A DNA stretch of 49,444 nucleotides from Candidatus Schekmanbacteria bacterium (GCA_016235675.1 JACRJN010000069.1:1-49444), one strand, 5' to 3'; positions 35,988-45,770 are shown, counted from the first letter of the stretch. The notes: generated by a model not told the origin, from the sequence alone. Numbers and translations are program-made.

Positions 35988-36405
35988 GCTTTTTATTGAT
36001 ACTAATGTACTTCTTTATGCCTATGACCGGAATGCGGGAAGAAAACACGAAATCGCCAAAGAATTAATCAAAAAATGTTGGTTACAAACATCCGGGGTGA
36101 TAAGCATACAAGTACTGTGTGAATTTTTTGTCCGGGCAACCCGCCCCAATAATACCATTGTGTATGCACAAGAAGCAGCGGCTATTATTAATAATTTATC
36201 TGATTATTGGCAAATAATTATTCCAGATGTTTTTATGATTCAAGAGGCTATAAGAGGCAGTAAAGTCTACTGCTTTTCTTTTTGGGATGCAATGATTTGG
36301 GCTGCGGCCAAAAAATCAGGAATCAAAAAATTATACACCGAAGATTTTCAATCTGGGCAAGTTGTTGAAGAAGTGGTATTTGTCGATCCGTTTAAAGAAG
36401 TGTAG
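35977..36405 (+). CDS. vapC: PIN-domain toxin (VapC family)
   Basis: FIDTNVLLYAYD...FWDAMIWAAAKKSGIKKLYTEDFQSGQ. Confidence 0.88.
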   Translation: MTDRLFIDTNVLLYAYDRNAGRKHEIAKELIKKCWLQTSGVISIQVLCEFFVRATRPNNTIVYAQEAAAIINNLSDYWQIIIPDVFMIQEAIRGSKVYCFSFWDAMIWAAAKKSGIKKLYTEDFQSGQVVEEVVFVDPFKEV

Positions 36406-36534
36406 GGTGGGCTGTGCCCACCGAATCCTACGCCGGGCAAGCATAACTTTAGCGGCAGAAAATAAATCTGTCCATCTTTGCGGGTACGGGCAGCGCGAGA
36501 GGGGTACCAAACGGTGGGCACAGCCCACCCTACA
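36402..36534. repeat. Type D repeat, right copy flanking DUF104-VapC module
   Basis: TGTAGGGTGGGCTGTGCCCACCG...CGGTGGGCACAGCCCACCCTACA. Confidence 0.92.
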
Positions 36535-36572
36535 AATCGATGTTTCGGCCTGAGGACAGAATTTTAAAAACT

Positions 36573-36738
36573 GTAGTCCCGTGGCTTTAGCCACGCATTT
36601 TCAGCCCCAAAGGGCTGAGATTAAAGGTATGTTCACCTGAAACCGCTTGAATTTATATTGAAAAGGGTTTAATGATTTGTGAGGCTTTGTTGCATGGCTA
36701 ATGCCATGAGGATCAGCCCTAAAGGGCTGGGACTACGA
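36573..36738. repeat. Type C-family palindromic element without the CTGAGTTCG arms
   Basis: GTAGTCCCGTGGCTTTAGCCACGCATTTTCAGCC...CAGCCCTAAAGGGCTGGGACTAC. Confidence 0.85.
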
Positions 36739-36800
36739 ATATAAAGGCAGCCCAAAAGGGCTTTCGACTACGAAATTTAAACCATGGGGGGCAACCTATC

Positions 36801-38933
36801 ATGATCTCATTGGCCTTGGCCATTCATAATCACCAACCGGTAGGCAATTTTGAGCATATTTTGGAACAGGCTTATCATCAGGCCTATTCTCCCTTCATCG
36901 AAATACTGGAACGCTTTCCCAACATTAAACTGACCTTGCACTATTCGGGGATTCTCTGGGAATACTTCCTGCGCGCTCATCCGGAATTCATCGCAAAAAT
37001 ACGCGGTTTAGCAGAACGCGGACAAATCGAAATCATGTCGGGAGGCTTCTACGAACCGATAATGGCCATCCTGCCCGATGCCGACAAACGTGGGCAGATT
37101 GAAAAAATGAACCGCTTCATTAAAGATCAGTTTGGAGTCGAACCCAAAGGCTTCTGGCTGGCAGAACGGGTCTGGGAGCCGCATCTGGTCAAATCCCTGG
37201 CCGATTGCGGTCTGGAATATGTGGTGGTGGACGATTCCCATTTTCACGAGGTCGGACTGGAAGGGGATGACCTTTTCGGCTATTATCTGAGCGAGGAAAA
37301 TGGTGCAACCATTAAGGTGTTTCCGGGCAGTATGCGCCTGCGCTACCTGATTCCCTTTCATCCGCCGGAAGAAACCATCCAATATTTACAGTCATTAAAG
37401 CAAAGCGGGCGATCTAATCTCATAGTGCAGATGGGCGATGACGGCGAGAAATTCGGGGTCTGGCCGCATACCTATCATACGGTTTATACCGAACGCTGGC
37501 TGGAGCGTTTTTTCCAGATGTTACAGGATAATATGCAATGGCTGAAGATTTCCACATACTCGGAATTGATCACGGCGCATAAACCCTTGGGAAATGTCTA
37601 TCTGCCCACTGCATCCTACAGCGAAATGATGGAATGGGCGCTGCCCACGCCGCGGCGGCGGGCCTTTGAAGAAGCCAAACACGCCGCCGAACATAATCCG
37701 GCCTGTCAGAATTGCTATCGCTTTTTAAAGGGCGGCTTCTGGCGCAATTTCCTGGTCAAATATCCGGAATCCAACCAGATGCACAAAAAAATGCTCTATC
37801 TTTCTCAACAGTTGCAGGACTTGAATACCAGGGACAAGGATACGCTGGCGCTGGCGCAAAACGAACTCTGGCAGGGGCAATGTAACTGCGCCTACTGGCA
37901 CGGGGTGTTCGGCGGTTTGTATCTGCCTCATTTGCGCAAGGGTATTTATGATCATTTAATCAAATGCGGGATGTTGCTGGATCAAATGAAGCATCCTAAA
38001 GACAGCAATTGGATAGATGCGGAAAGCCAAGACTTGCTTTTAAACGGCACCAATTCCATATTAATCAATAACAGCCAATTAAGTTTAGCCGTCAACGCCG
38101 ATTTGGGCGGGGCGCTGTATTCCTGGGATTATAAACCGGCGGGACTCAATTTTGCCAATAACCTGACCCGGCGCCCGGAAACCTATCACGAAAAGATTAA
38201 GCAATTAATCGCTCAAAGTAATCAGCCGAAATCGGGAGCGCAAACCATCCACGAGATTCAAAACCTGAAAGACCAGGATTTGGATAAGTACCTGTCATAC
38301 GATAATTATCAACGGCTTTCGCTGATCGATCATTTCTTCACGCCCCAAACCGGCCAACAGGACTTCTGGCAGGGGAATTACGCCGAGTTGGGGGATTTTA
38401 TCAATCAGCCCTATAATTACCAAATCAAGAAAAATTCCGGTAAAAACGGGCGCAAAATTGTGATCGATCTGGAACGTTCCGGAAGGGTCTGGAAGGATAA
38501 CGTCAATTACCCGCTCCTGTTGAAAAAGAGCCTGACTATTGCTGCGGATTCCGGCGGGATGGAAATTCAATACCAAATCAGCAACCAAAGCGACCAGGAA
38601 CTGGAAATCTGCTTCGGCAGCGAATTCAACATCGCCCCGGCATATCCGGACGGCACCTATTGGCAAACCCCGGAGGGCGCCGGCAGCCTTTATGATCCCG
38701 TATCTGTCGCAGCACAAAAAGAGGTAAAATTCATCATCAGCTACATCAAATTGAATCTCAATTTTACCTTCGATCGGGCGGCCAACCTCTGGAGTATGCC
38801 CCTCTACACCGTCTCCCAGGCCGAAGACGGCTACGAGCGCATCTACCAGGGGCAGATTTGGTTATTCTTCTGGAAGATCAGAATACCGGGCGGTGGCAGG
38901 TGGGAGGTGAAGGTTCAGCAAGGAATAAGTTGA
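36801..38933 (+). CDS. GH57 alpha-amylase / 4-alpha-glucanotransferase
   Basis: ALAIHNHQPVGNFEHILEQAYHQAYSPFIEIL; WLAERVWEPHLVKSLADCGLEYVVVDD; C-terminal DUF1925/1926-like region. Confidence 0.88.
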   Translation: MISLALAIHNHQPVGNFEHILEQAYHQAYSPFIEILERFPNIKLTLHYSGILWEYFLRAHPEFIAKIRGLAERGQIEIMSGGFYEPIMAILPDADKRGQIEKMNRFIKDQFGVEPKGFWLAERVWEPHLVKSLADCGLEYVVVDDSHFHEVGLEGDDLFGYYLSEENGATIKVFPGSMRLRYLIPFHPPEETIQYLQSLKQSGRSNLIVQMGDDGEKFGVWPHTYHTVYTERWLERFFQMLQDNMQWLKISTYSELITAHKPLGNVYLPTASYSEMMEWALPTPRRRAFEEAKHAAEHNPACQNCYRFLKGGFWRNFLVKYPESNQMHKKMLYLSQQLQDLNTRDKDTLALAQNELWQGQCNCAYWHGVFGGLYLPHLRKGIYDHLIKCGMLLDQMKHPKDSNWIDAESQDLLLNGTNSILINNSQLSLAVNADLGGALYSWDYKPAGLNFANNLTRRPETYHEKIKQLIAQSNQPKSGAQTIHEIQNLKDQDLDKYLSYDNYQRLSLIDHFFTPQTGQQDFWQGNYAELGDFINQPYNYQIKKNSGKNGRKIVIDLERSGRVWKDNVNYPLLLKKSLTIAADSGGMEIQYQISNQSDQELEICFGSEFNIAPAYPDGTYWQTPEGAGSLYDPVSVAAQKEVKFIISYIKLNLNFTFDRAANLWSMPLYTVSQAEDGYERIYQGQIWLFFWKIRIPGGGRWEVKVQQGIS

Positions 38934-39023
38934 TAATTATTATCTCCCCCCTTCTTGACACCATACTATCCGAAGGTTATACTTAATTTGTCGAACCAAT
39001 AAAAATTTTTAGAGGGTTTTGTT

Positions 39024-39305
39024 ATGCCCAGTGTAAAAGTCGGCTTACGCCACCAAATTATTATTCCCCATAATATCTTTGCGGAACTCAAATTAGTGGC
39101 AGGTGATTCTTTTGATTTGAATCTGGAAAATGAAAAAATTGTCTTAACACCGATTAAAATAGCCCATAAAGACAAAACATGGTATTCTAAAAAATGGCAA
39201 CAGGCTGAAAAAGAAGCAGACGAAGCCATTGCAAGAGGAGAAATAGTCGGCCCTTTTGATAACATAGCAGATGCGCTAACCGCCCTAAAAAAATCGAAAG
39301 TATGA
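39024..39305 (+). CDS. AbrB/MazE-like antitoxin
   Basis: VKVGLRHQIIIPHNIFAELKLVAGDSFDLNLENEKIVLTPIK swapped-hairpin AbrB pattern; overlaps RelE-like gene. Confidence 0.8.
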   Translation: MPSVKVGLRHQIIIPHNIFAELKLVAGDSFDLNLENEKIVLTPIKIAHKDKTWYSKKWQQAEKEADEAIARGEIVGPFDNIADALTALKKSKV

Positions 39306-39559
39306 AAATCCTTTTTACCAAGCCTTTCATCAAAGACTATCAATTTTTACCTGCAAAACTGCAAAAACTGACCGACAAACATCTGGAACTCTTATTTTCC
39401 AACCCCCAACATCCTTCATTAAGAATTAAAAAGATGGAAGACCCCAGAGAAATTTGGGAAGGGCGAATCAGCTATTCCTATAGATTCACTTTTCAAAAGG
39501 TAGAAGATACGTATATTCTAAGGCGAATCGGCAGCCATGATATTCTCAAACATCCTTAA
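39302..39559 (+). CDS. RelE/YafQ-like mRNA interferase toxin
   Basis: MKILFTKPFIKDYQFLPAKLQKLTDKHLELLFSNPQHPSLRIKKM...WEGRISYSYRFTFQ...LRRIGSHDILK. Confidence 0.8.
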   Translation: MKILFTKPFIKDYQFLPAKLQKLTDKHLELLFSNPQHPSLRIKKMEDPREIWEGRISYSYRFTFQKVEDTYILRRIGSHDILKHP

Positions 39560-39636
39560 TCTTCTATCCACCCCATGAAAAGATTTATCTTTTTGATTTG
39601 ACATTAATTTCCAGTTTATACTATCATACACACGCC

Positions 39637-41175
39637 ATGAAAATAACCTTAGTAAATCCGCCTTCACTACATTTAAAATACGAACCGCCTTTGGGTTTGG
39701 CTTCGCTGGGGGCTTACCTGCTCCGGCACAATATCGACGTCAAGATTATTGATGCCGAGGCATTGGGTCTGTCCCACGATCAGATTCAGGACGAGTTAAA
39801 GCGCCAGGCTCCGGATTTTGTCGGGGTGTCGGTTTTTACCTTCAACCGCTTCAGCGCTTTCAAGGTGGCTGAAATCGCCAAGAGCCTTGGAGCTAAGGTA
39901 GTGGTAGGCGGGCCGCATGTCAGTTTCACCCCGCGGGAAACTCTGGCAGAACTGGCATTTATCGATTTTGTGGTTATCGGAGAGGGCGAATTATCGTTAC
40001 ATAATTTGCTGAAAGCACATCAGGAGAATACGCCGCTTGGGCAAGTCGACGGGATTGCCTTTCGGGGGAAAAGCGCTATCACGGTCAACAAACCACAAGC
40101 GTTGATTGAAAATTTGGACGATCTGCCTGATCCGGCCTGGCAACTGCTGCCGATGGAGGAATACCCCTTCCATGCGGTGATGGGGGCGCGCGGCTGTCCC
40201 AATACCTGTATTTTCTGCGCCAGTCCCTTTTTGTGGAACAAACGCCTGCGCTTTTTATCCGCTGACCGTTTTCTTAATCAAATGAAGCAGGTTTTGAAGG
40301 ATTACGGCAAAAAACGGGTGCATTTTAAAGACGACACCTTTACCTGTCATATCAAACGCGCTAAATATATCTGCGAACAGATCGTCAAGGACGATTTGAA
40401 TATAACCTGGGATTGCTTGGCTCGCGTCCATCCCATCGATGAAGACCTATTGAGATTAGCGCAAAAGGCCGGCTGCGATAAAATCCGTTTCGGCATCGAA
40501 GCGGGTAACGAACAAATCATGAAGAATATCAAAAAGAATATCACTAAAGAGCAAGTACGCCACGCGGTCAACACTGCCAAAAAGCTGAAATTCAAAAGCA
40601 TCGGGACGCTTTTCATGCTGGGGCATCCCGGTGAAACCATGCGGGAGCTGGAGGAAACCTATCAACTGTGCCTGGAATTGCGGGTCGATCACATCAGCTT
40701 TGCCCCGGCCATGATTTTCCCCGGTACGGAATTATACGAAATCGCCAAAATAAACAAAATGTTACCTTCGAATTTTTCCTGGAACAAAACCGGTTATTTC
40801 CAATCCGGCTTCGACCATATCACCATCGATGATGTACCGCTTTATTCAACAAAGATTTTACCCGGACGCCTGCTGGAACAAACCTCCAAGCGCTTTTATG
40901 CCCGGTCTTTTTTCGCCAGAGCCTTTGACTATAATTCTGTGTATGATTATAGATACCTGTTCGAAACCGGGTTAGGCGTGGCTTTCGACGCTGAGGAAAA
41001 TAAAGGCATCATTTCGGAGACTTTCAAGAACGCGCTGAAAAATCAGCCAAGCATTGCCAAAAAACTTTGGGGTTTTATCTGCCTTGCCCTTTATATCCTG
41101 AAAGCGCCCAAGGTGCAGCGCCGGCATTTCTTTGCTTTTATCGGGGAAGTGTGCAAGAATGGCATAAAAAAATAA
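39637..41175 (+). CDS. B12-binding-domain radical SAM protein
   Basis: N-terminal KITLVNPPS...PPLGLASLGAYL B12-binding fold; GARGCPNTCIFCASP CxxxCxxC; ATG 39637 preferred. Confidence 0.88.
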   Translation: MKITLVNPPSLHLKYEPPLGLASLGAYLLRHNIDVKIIDAEALGLSHDQIQDELKRQAPDFVGVSVFTFNRFSAFKVAEIAKSLGAKVVVGGPHVSFTPRETLAELAFIDFVVIGEGELSLHNLLKAHQENTPLGQVDGIAFRGKSAITVNKPQALIENLDDLPDPAWQLLPMEEYPFHAVMGARGCPNTCIFCASPFLWNKRLRFLSADRFLNQMKQVLKDYGKKRVHFKDDTFTCHIKRAKYICEQIVKDDLNITWDCLARVHPIDEDLLRLAQKAGCDKIRFGIEAGNEQIMKNIKKNITKEQVRHAVNTAKKLKFKSIGTLFMLGHPGETMRELEETYQLCLELRVDHISFAPAMIFPGTELYEIAKINKMLPSNFSWNKTGYFQSGFDHITIDDVPLYSTKILPGRLLEQTSKRFYARSFFARAFDYNSVYDYRYLFETGLGVAFDAEENKGIISETFKNALKNQPSIAKKLWGFICLALYILKAPKVQRRHFFAFIGEVCKNGIKK

Positions 41176-41188
41176 GGGAGAAGATTCC

Positions 41189-41392
41189 ATGAAAACAATG
41201 GTCGAACTTGATGAAAATAAGTTAAATGAAATAGTCATTCTTACCGGCGCCAAAAGCAAAAAAAAAGCTATTTTAGTGGCTATTGACGATTATTTAAAAA
41301 TGAAAAAGCGGGAGGCTTTGAAATCTTTAATCGGTAATTACGCGATTGATTTAGATTTAAAAGCCTTGGAGAAAATCAGAAGTGAAGACTAA
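41189..41392 (+). CDS. vapB: VapB-type antitoxin
   Basis: MKTMVELDENKLNEIVILTGAKSKKKAILVAIDDYLK ribbon-helix-helix; overlaps PIN gene. Confidence 0.75.
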   Translation: MKTMVELDENKLNEIVILTGAKSKKKAILVAIDDYLKMKKREALKSLIGNYAIDLDLKALEKIRSED

Positions 41393-41798
41393 AATTCTGG
41401 TAGATACCTCAGCCTGGATTTGTAGCTTCAAAAAAGAGGGTTTTGAAAAAATAAAAGAACAAATTATAAGTGCCCTTGACGAGAATTTGATAGTTACTTC
41501 CGGTCTTATTGTACTGGAATTGCTTCAGGGGGCTATCAACCAGAAAGAATATGTCAACTTACAAAGTTATTTGGAAGCCTTACATTTCCTGCCAACCGAT
41601 GATGATATATGGTTTAAAGCTGCACAATTGGCCTTTTCCTTAAAAAGAAAAGGCATCACTGTTCCAGCCACCGATATTCTTATTTCTGCCCTGTCAATCG
41701 AACATAACTGCCTGCTTTTGCATTATGATAAACATTTTGATTTAATTGCCCGCCATTCGGATTTAAAGATATTAACCTTGAATTACAACGAGAGGTAA
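41382..41798 (+). CDS. vapC: PIN-domain toxin (VapC family)
   Basis: KILVDTSAWICSFK...IVLELLQGAINQKEY...VPATDILISALSIEHNCLLLHYDKHFDLIA. Confidence 0.88.
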   Translation: MKTKILVDTSAWICSFKKEGFEKIKEQIISALDENLIVTSGLIVLELLQGAINQKEYVNLQSYLEALHFLPTDDDIWFKAAQLAFSLKRKGITVPATDILISALSIEHNCLLLHYDKHFDLIARHSDLKILTLNYNER

Positions 41799-41800
41799 CC

Positions 41801-43708
41801 GTGTGCGGTATTTGCGGCATTTTTAATTACGCCGATGTGGATTTTGTAATAACCGAGGATTTATTATCCGCCATGTGCCAAACCATGGCGCATCGCGGCC
41901 CGGATGATCAGGGCGTTTACATTGATCAAAGCCGGGGCATCGGGTTGGGGCATCGTCGTCTGAGCATTATCGATCTTTCCACTGCCGGGCATCAACCGAT
42001 GTGCAACGAGGATCGATCGGTTTGGGTGACATTCAACGGTGAGATTTATAATCATCAAAAAATTCGTCCATCGCTGGAACAAGCCGGACACCGCTATACC
42101 TCCCATACCGATACGGAAACCATCCTGCATCTTTACGAAGAAAAAGGGGTGGATTGCGTTCAAAGCTTTGAGGGGATGTTCGCCATCGGTATCTGGGATA
42201 AGCGCCAAGGCCGGCTCTTTTTGCTACGCGACCGCATTGGCGTCAAACCGCTTTATTACACCGTTCACAACGGGATGTTGATTTTCGCCTCGGAAATCAA
42301 GGCTATCCTGGCCTGTCCTTTCATCCGGCGCACATTGGACGAGACCGCTCTTTTTCAATATCTGACCTTTACCAGCGTTCCCCCGCCCCTGACCATGTTC
42401 AAGGGAATTTACAAGCTGGCTGCCGGGCAGTATCTGATTTGCGATCGCCAGGGCAATATTAAAACCGAACAATATTGGGATGCGATCGTACCTCATATGG
42501 AGCAGCCCCAGGATGAGGGCTATTACATCGGGCAAATCCGCTCTCTGTTCGACCAGGCCGTGGAAAAACGCATGATGAGCGATGTTCCCTTCGGGGTGTT
42601 TTTGAGCGGCGGGGTGGATTCCAGCCTGAATGTAGCCTTCATGTCCCGCATCATGAACCGTCCGGTAGATACTTTTACTATCGGCTTTGACAACGTCCAT
42701 GGCCGTCAGGAGTTCCAAAGCGCCCGTGAAATTGCCCAACTCTTCAAGACCAACCACCACGAGCGTCTAATCAGCAGCCAAGACCTGCTGGATTTTCTGC
42801 CGACCCTGATCCATCATCAGGATGAGCCGATCGCCGATCCAATGTGTGTCGCCCTGCATTTTGTGGCCAAACTAGCAAAAGACAATAATACAATTGTTGT
42901 GCAGGTAGGGGAAGGCAGCGACGAGCTTTTCTTCGGCTATGAGGGATTTGCCGAACTGCTCCGGGTTTATCATCAATTCTGGCGCAAATTTACACCACTG
43001 CCGGGCTTTATGAAAAACCTGGCATTTCAGATGGCTAAACCCTGGCTGGACATCGATCGCCTGGATATTGTCAACCGGGCGCGGCAGAACAAAGAGCTGT
43101 TTTACGGCGGGGTGTATGTTTATGGAGAGTTGGAAAAGGCTAACTTGCTGAGGAAAGAACATTACGCCAAAGCCCTACAGGTTGATCCGTATGACGTGGT
43201 CAGACAATACTTCCATAAGCTTTGTTCGCAAAAACCCGATGTGGATTTCATGGAGAAGATGATTTATCTGGAATTGAAAATTCGCCTGCCGGAGCTGTTG
43301 CTGATGCGGGTGGATAAGATGTCCATGATTAGTTCGATTGAGGCGCGGGTGCCGTTTCTGGATCACAAGCTGGTCGAATTCGCCATGAATGTTCCGGCGG
43401 GATTGAAGTTGAAAAACGGTATGGGAAAATATATTTTGAAAAAAGCGGCGGAGGGTTATCTGCCGAACGAGACTGTTTATCGGCGCAAGATGGGCTTCGG
43501 CGGCCCCTATAAGGATATGCTCTCGCCTGAATTTTTACGCTACGCCGAAGATTCGCTGGTTCATTCACCCTTTATTCAGCACTACTTCCAGGTGGATTAC
43601 ATCCATGAAATTTTCCGCCGCCACCGCCAAACCGAGGCGGAAAACAGCCTGCGTATCTGGAATTTGTTTAATCTGCTGTCCTGGTATGGCCATTGGATTG
43701 GAACATAG
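41801..43708 (+). CDS. asnB: Asparagine synthase (glutamine-hydrolysing)
   Basis: GTG start, (M)CGICGIFN catalytic Cys2, MAHRGPDDQG, FLSGGVDSSLN. Confidence 0.95.
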   Translation: MCGICGIFNYADVDFVITEDLLSAMCQTMAHRGPDDQGVYIDQSRGIGLGHRRLSIIDLSTAGHQPMCNEDRSVWVTFNGEIYNHQKIRPSLEQAGHRYTSHTDTETILHLYEEKGVDCVQSFEGMFAIGIWDKRQGRLFLLRDRIGVKPLYYTVHNGMLIFASEIKAILACPFIRRTLDETALFQYLTFTSVPPPLTMFKGIYKLAAGQYLICDRQGNIKTEQYWDAIVPHMEQPQDEGYYIGQIRSLFDQAVEKRMMSDVPFGVFLSGGVDSSLNVAFMSRIMNRPVDTFTIGFDNVHGRQEFQSAREIAQLFKTNHHERLISSQDLLDFLPTLIHHQDEPIADPMCVALHFVAKLAKDNNTIVVQVGEGSDELFFGYEGFAELLRVYHQFWRKFTPLPGFMKNLAFQMAKPWLDIDRLDIVNRARQNKELFYGGVYVYGELEKANLLRKEHYAKALQVDPYDVVRQYFHKLCSQKPDVDFMEKMIYLELKIRLPELLLMRVDKMSMISSIEARVPFLDHKLVEFAMNVPAGLKLKNGMGKYILKKAAEGYLPNETVYRRKMGFGGPYKDMLSPEFLRYAEDSLVHSPFIQHYFQVDYIHEIFRRHRQTEAENSLRIWNLFNLLSWYGHWIGT

Positions 43709-43802
43709 TTTTTGAGGGATGGGGGATCACCACGAAGCACACGAAGGGCACGAAGAAATTTTTTGTTTGTATTTCAATTATCCTCAAAGTAGCACAAATA
43801 TT

Positions 43803-43940
43803 TTGGTCGCGTTCTCAACAGAAGACCTGAAGCGTCATTGCGAGCGAAGCGAAGCAATCTCCATGCGTGCGGAGAGATTGCTTCGGCGATAAGGCTGCCT
43901 CGCAATGACGCTTTGGGTGTCTTATTGAGAACGCTACCAA
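43803..43940. repeat. Type A palindromic element with TTGGTCGCGTTCTCAA / TTGAGAACGCTACCAA arms
   Basis: Outer arms plus GTCATTGCGAGCG...CTCGCAATGAC core (43834-43909). Confidence 0.9.
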
Positions 43941-43999
43941 ATTTTTAACCTCTTCGATTGTTCTTCGTGATCTTCGTGTGCTTCCTGGTAATTAACGGC

Positions 44000-44254
44000 C
44001 TACGCCTTCTTCTCGCTCAAATCAAAGCGGTAATTCTCAATGGTCGTATTGGCTAAGAGCTTGCGGCACATTTCATCCAATTGAGTTTTGGCACTATCCA
44101 ATGAATCGGCGGCCAATTCCAGTTCCATATATTTACCCAGACGCACGCTTTGTGTCTGCTCATAACCTAATGATTTAAGGGCTTGCTCTACCGCCTTGCC
44201 TTGGGGATCGAGCACTCCCGGTTTTAGGGTCACATAAACCTTAGCCTGCCACAT
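44000..44254 (-). CDS. purS: Phosphoribosylformylglycinamidine synthase subunit PurS
   Basis: AKVYVTLKPGVLDPQGKAVEQALKSLGYEQTQSVRLGKYMELEL. Confidence 0.92.
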   Translation of the reverse strand: MWQAKVYVTLKPGVLDPQGKAVEQALKSLGYEQTQSVRLGKYMELELAADSLDSAKTQLDEMCRKLLANTTIENYRFDLSEKKA

Positions 44255-44280
44255 TTATTTTTCTCCTGCATGATTTACCT

Positions 44281-44368
44281 GAAAGTAGCGCGGGGGTTTA
44301 TCCCCCGCCTTTGACGTAGGGGTAATATCCCTGTGTCTGCATGTTGGGGATAAACCCCAACGCTACTG
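44281..44368. repeat. Palindromic repeat (AGTAGCGCGGGGGTTTATCCCC...GGGGATAAACCCCAACGCTACT)
   Basis: Inverted arms visible. Confidence 0.75.
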
Positions 44369-44378
44369 TTTTAATTCA

Positions 44379-45083
44379 TTATCCCGTAATCCGCCGGCAA
44401 ACCTCCTGATAAGCCTCTTCCACCTTGCCTAAATCCCTACGGAAACGATCCTTGTCCATCTTTTCGCCGGTTTGAGCGTCCCAAAGACGTGAGCCATCCG
44501 GGGTGAACTCATCCCCTAAGAGAATTTCCCCCTGATGGGCGCCGAACTCCAGTTTGAAATCCACTAAAAGAATCCCTTTCGCGAGCAAAAAGGCGGACAG
44601 AATTTGATTGACCTTTAAGGTCATCTGCTTAATCTGCTCCAATTCCTGAGGAGCCGCCCAGCCGAAGGCGCGGATATGGTCTTCGATAATCAGGGGATCG
44701 CCTAGGCTGTCGTCTTTATAATAAAATTCCAGAATGGGAAACGGCAGCGTCCGCCCCTCTTCCAGATTAAACTTCTTGGCCAGACTTCCGGCCAGGATAT
44801 TGCGCACCACCACTTCCAGCGGAAAAATCTTCAGCCTTTTAACCAGCATTTCCCGCTCATTCAATGTTTGGACATAATGAGTCTTTACCCCCTCCCGCTC
44901 CAAAAGCTGAAAGATAAAGCTGGAAATCTGATTGTTCAAGATACCCTTATTAACTATAGTCCCCTTCTTCAGGGCATTAAAGGCGGTGGCGGCGTCCTTG
45001 AAATACTGAATCAACAAATTCGGGTCATCAGTCTCATAGAGAATCTTGGCCTTGCCTTCGTAAAGTTTGGTTCTCTTTTCCAT
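44379..45083 (-). CDS. purC: SAICAR synthase PurC
   Basis: KLYEGKAKILYETDDPNLLIQYFKDAATAFNALKKGTI...LVDFKLEFG. Confidence 0.95.
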   Translation of the reverse strand: MEKRTKLYEGKAKILYETDDPNLLIQYFKDAATAFNALKKGTIVNKGILNNQISSFIFQLLEREGVKTHYVQTLNEREMLVKRLKIFPLEVVVRNILAGSLAKKFNLEEGRTLPFPILEFYYKDDSLGDPLIIEDHIRAFGWAAPQELEQIKQMTLKVNQILSAFLLAKGILLVDFKLEFGAHQGEILLGDEFTPDGSRLWDAQTGEKMDKDRFRRDLGKVEEAYQEVCRRITG

Positions 45084-45136
45084 TGTTACTCCGATTAAAT
45101 TATTATCTAAGCAAAAAGCTACACAAAAAATTATAC

Positions 45137-45511
45137 TTACTCATTGTCATTATTTGCCTCATGAATACGAATCCTTCCCATTTCTACAATCCATAGCTTT
45201 CCCGTAACCGACATTTCTGAAAGAGCATTCAAAAATTGCCTTACTAACAGCTCCAGTAAGGCATAGCGGTTATTGCGCGAAATTCTTATGACCACAATTC
45301 CGTAGCTACGTGATGGAGGAAACCGCAACACATCGGCAAAATCCAAATCCAGTGTAATCAAGCAACGTTGCTCTGCATAACAAACTTCGTAAAGATTACT
45401 GTCTGAACATCCGCTTAATCTTTGGCTAAGAACTGATTGGACATCGTATCCTTTCGCTCGAAAAAGCTCTTGTGTTCTATTGCCGAAATTTTCATCCAGT
45501 TTGAATTTCAC
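45137..45511 (-). CDS. DUF5615 PIN-like putative toxin
   Basis: MKFKLDENFGNRTQELFRAKGYDVQSV...CLITLDLDFADVLRFPPSRSYGIVVIR. Confidence 0.8.
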   Translation of the reverse strand: MKFKLDENFGNRTQELFRAKGYDVQSVLSQRLSGCSDSNLYEVCYAEQRCLITLDLDFADVLRFPPSRSYGIVVIRISRNNRYALLELLVRQFLNALSEMSVTGKLWIVEMGRIRIHEANNDNE

Positions 45512-45750
45512 TCATGCGCCCCAACCGGAATTTCAACATATCGTTCCCTGGACATCTCGGCACCGTAGGCGATAGCGGCTCTAATATCTTCCTCAGTCAA
45601 TTGCGGATATTCTTTCAATAGCTCGTTAATGCTCATGCCGTTTGCCAGAAAATCCAGTATAAGCGAGACCCAAATCCGTGTGCCCCGAATACAGGGTTTT
45701 CCAAAACAGACATTTGGGTCTATAGAAATACGCCGCAAAAGCCCCTTCAT
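45508..45750 (-). CDS. DUF433 antitoxin-like protein
   Basis: RISIDPNVCFGKPCIRGTRIWVSLILDFLANGMSINELLKEYPQLTEEDIRAAIAYGAE. Confidence 0.88.
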   Translation of the reverse strand: MKGLLRRISIDPNVCFGKPCIRGTRIWVSLILDFLANGMSINELLKEYPQLTEEDIRAAIAYGAEMSRERYVEIPVGAHE

Positions 45751-45770
45751 CTCTTTATCCTTTGTTTATT

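Noticed and set aside
36331-36594. ORFs 36331..36594(-), 36362..36553(+) and 35496..35750(+) (RVGCAHR...RWAQPTL type proteins)
   Set aside because: They are translations of the type D palindromic repeats, not independent genes.
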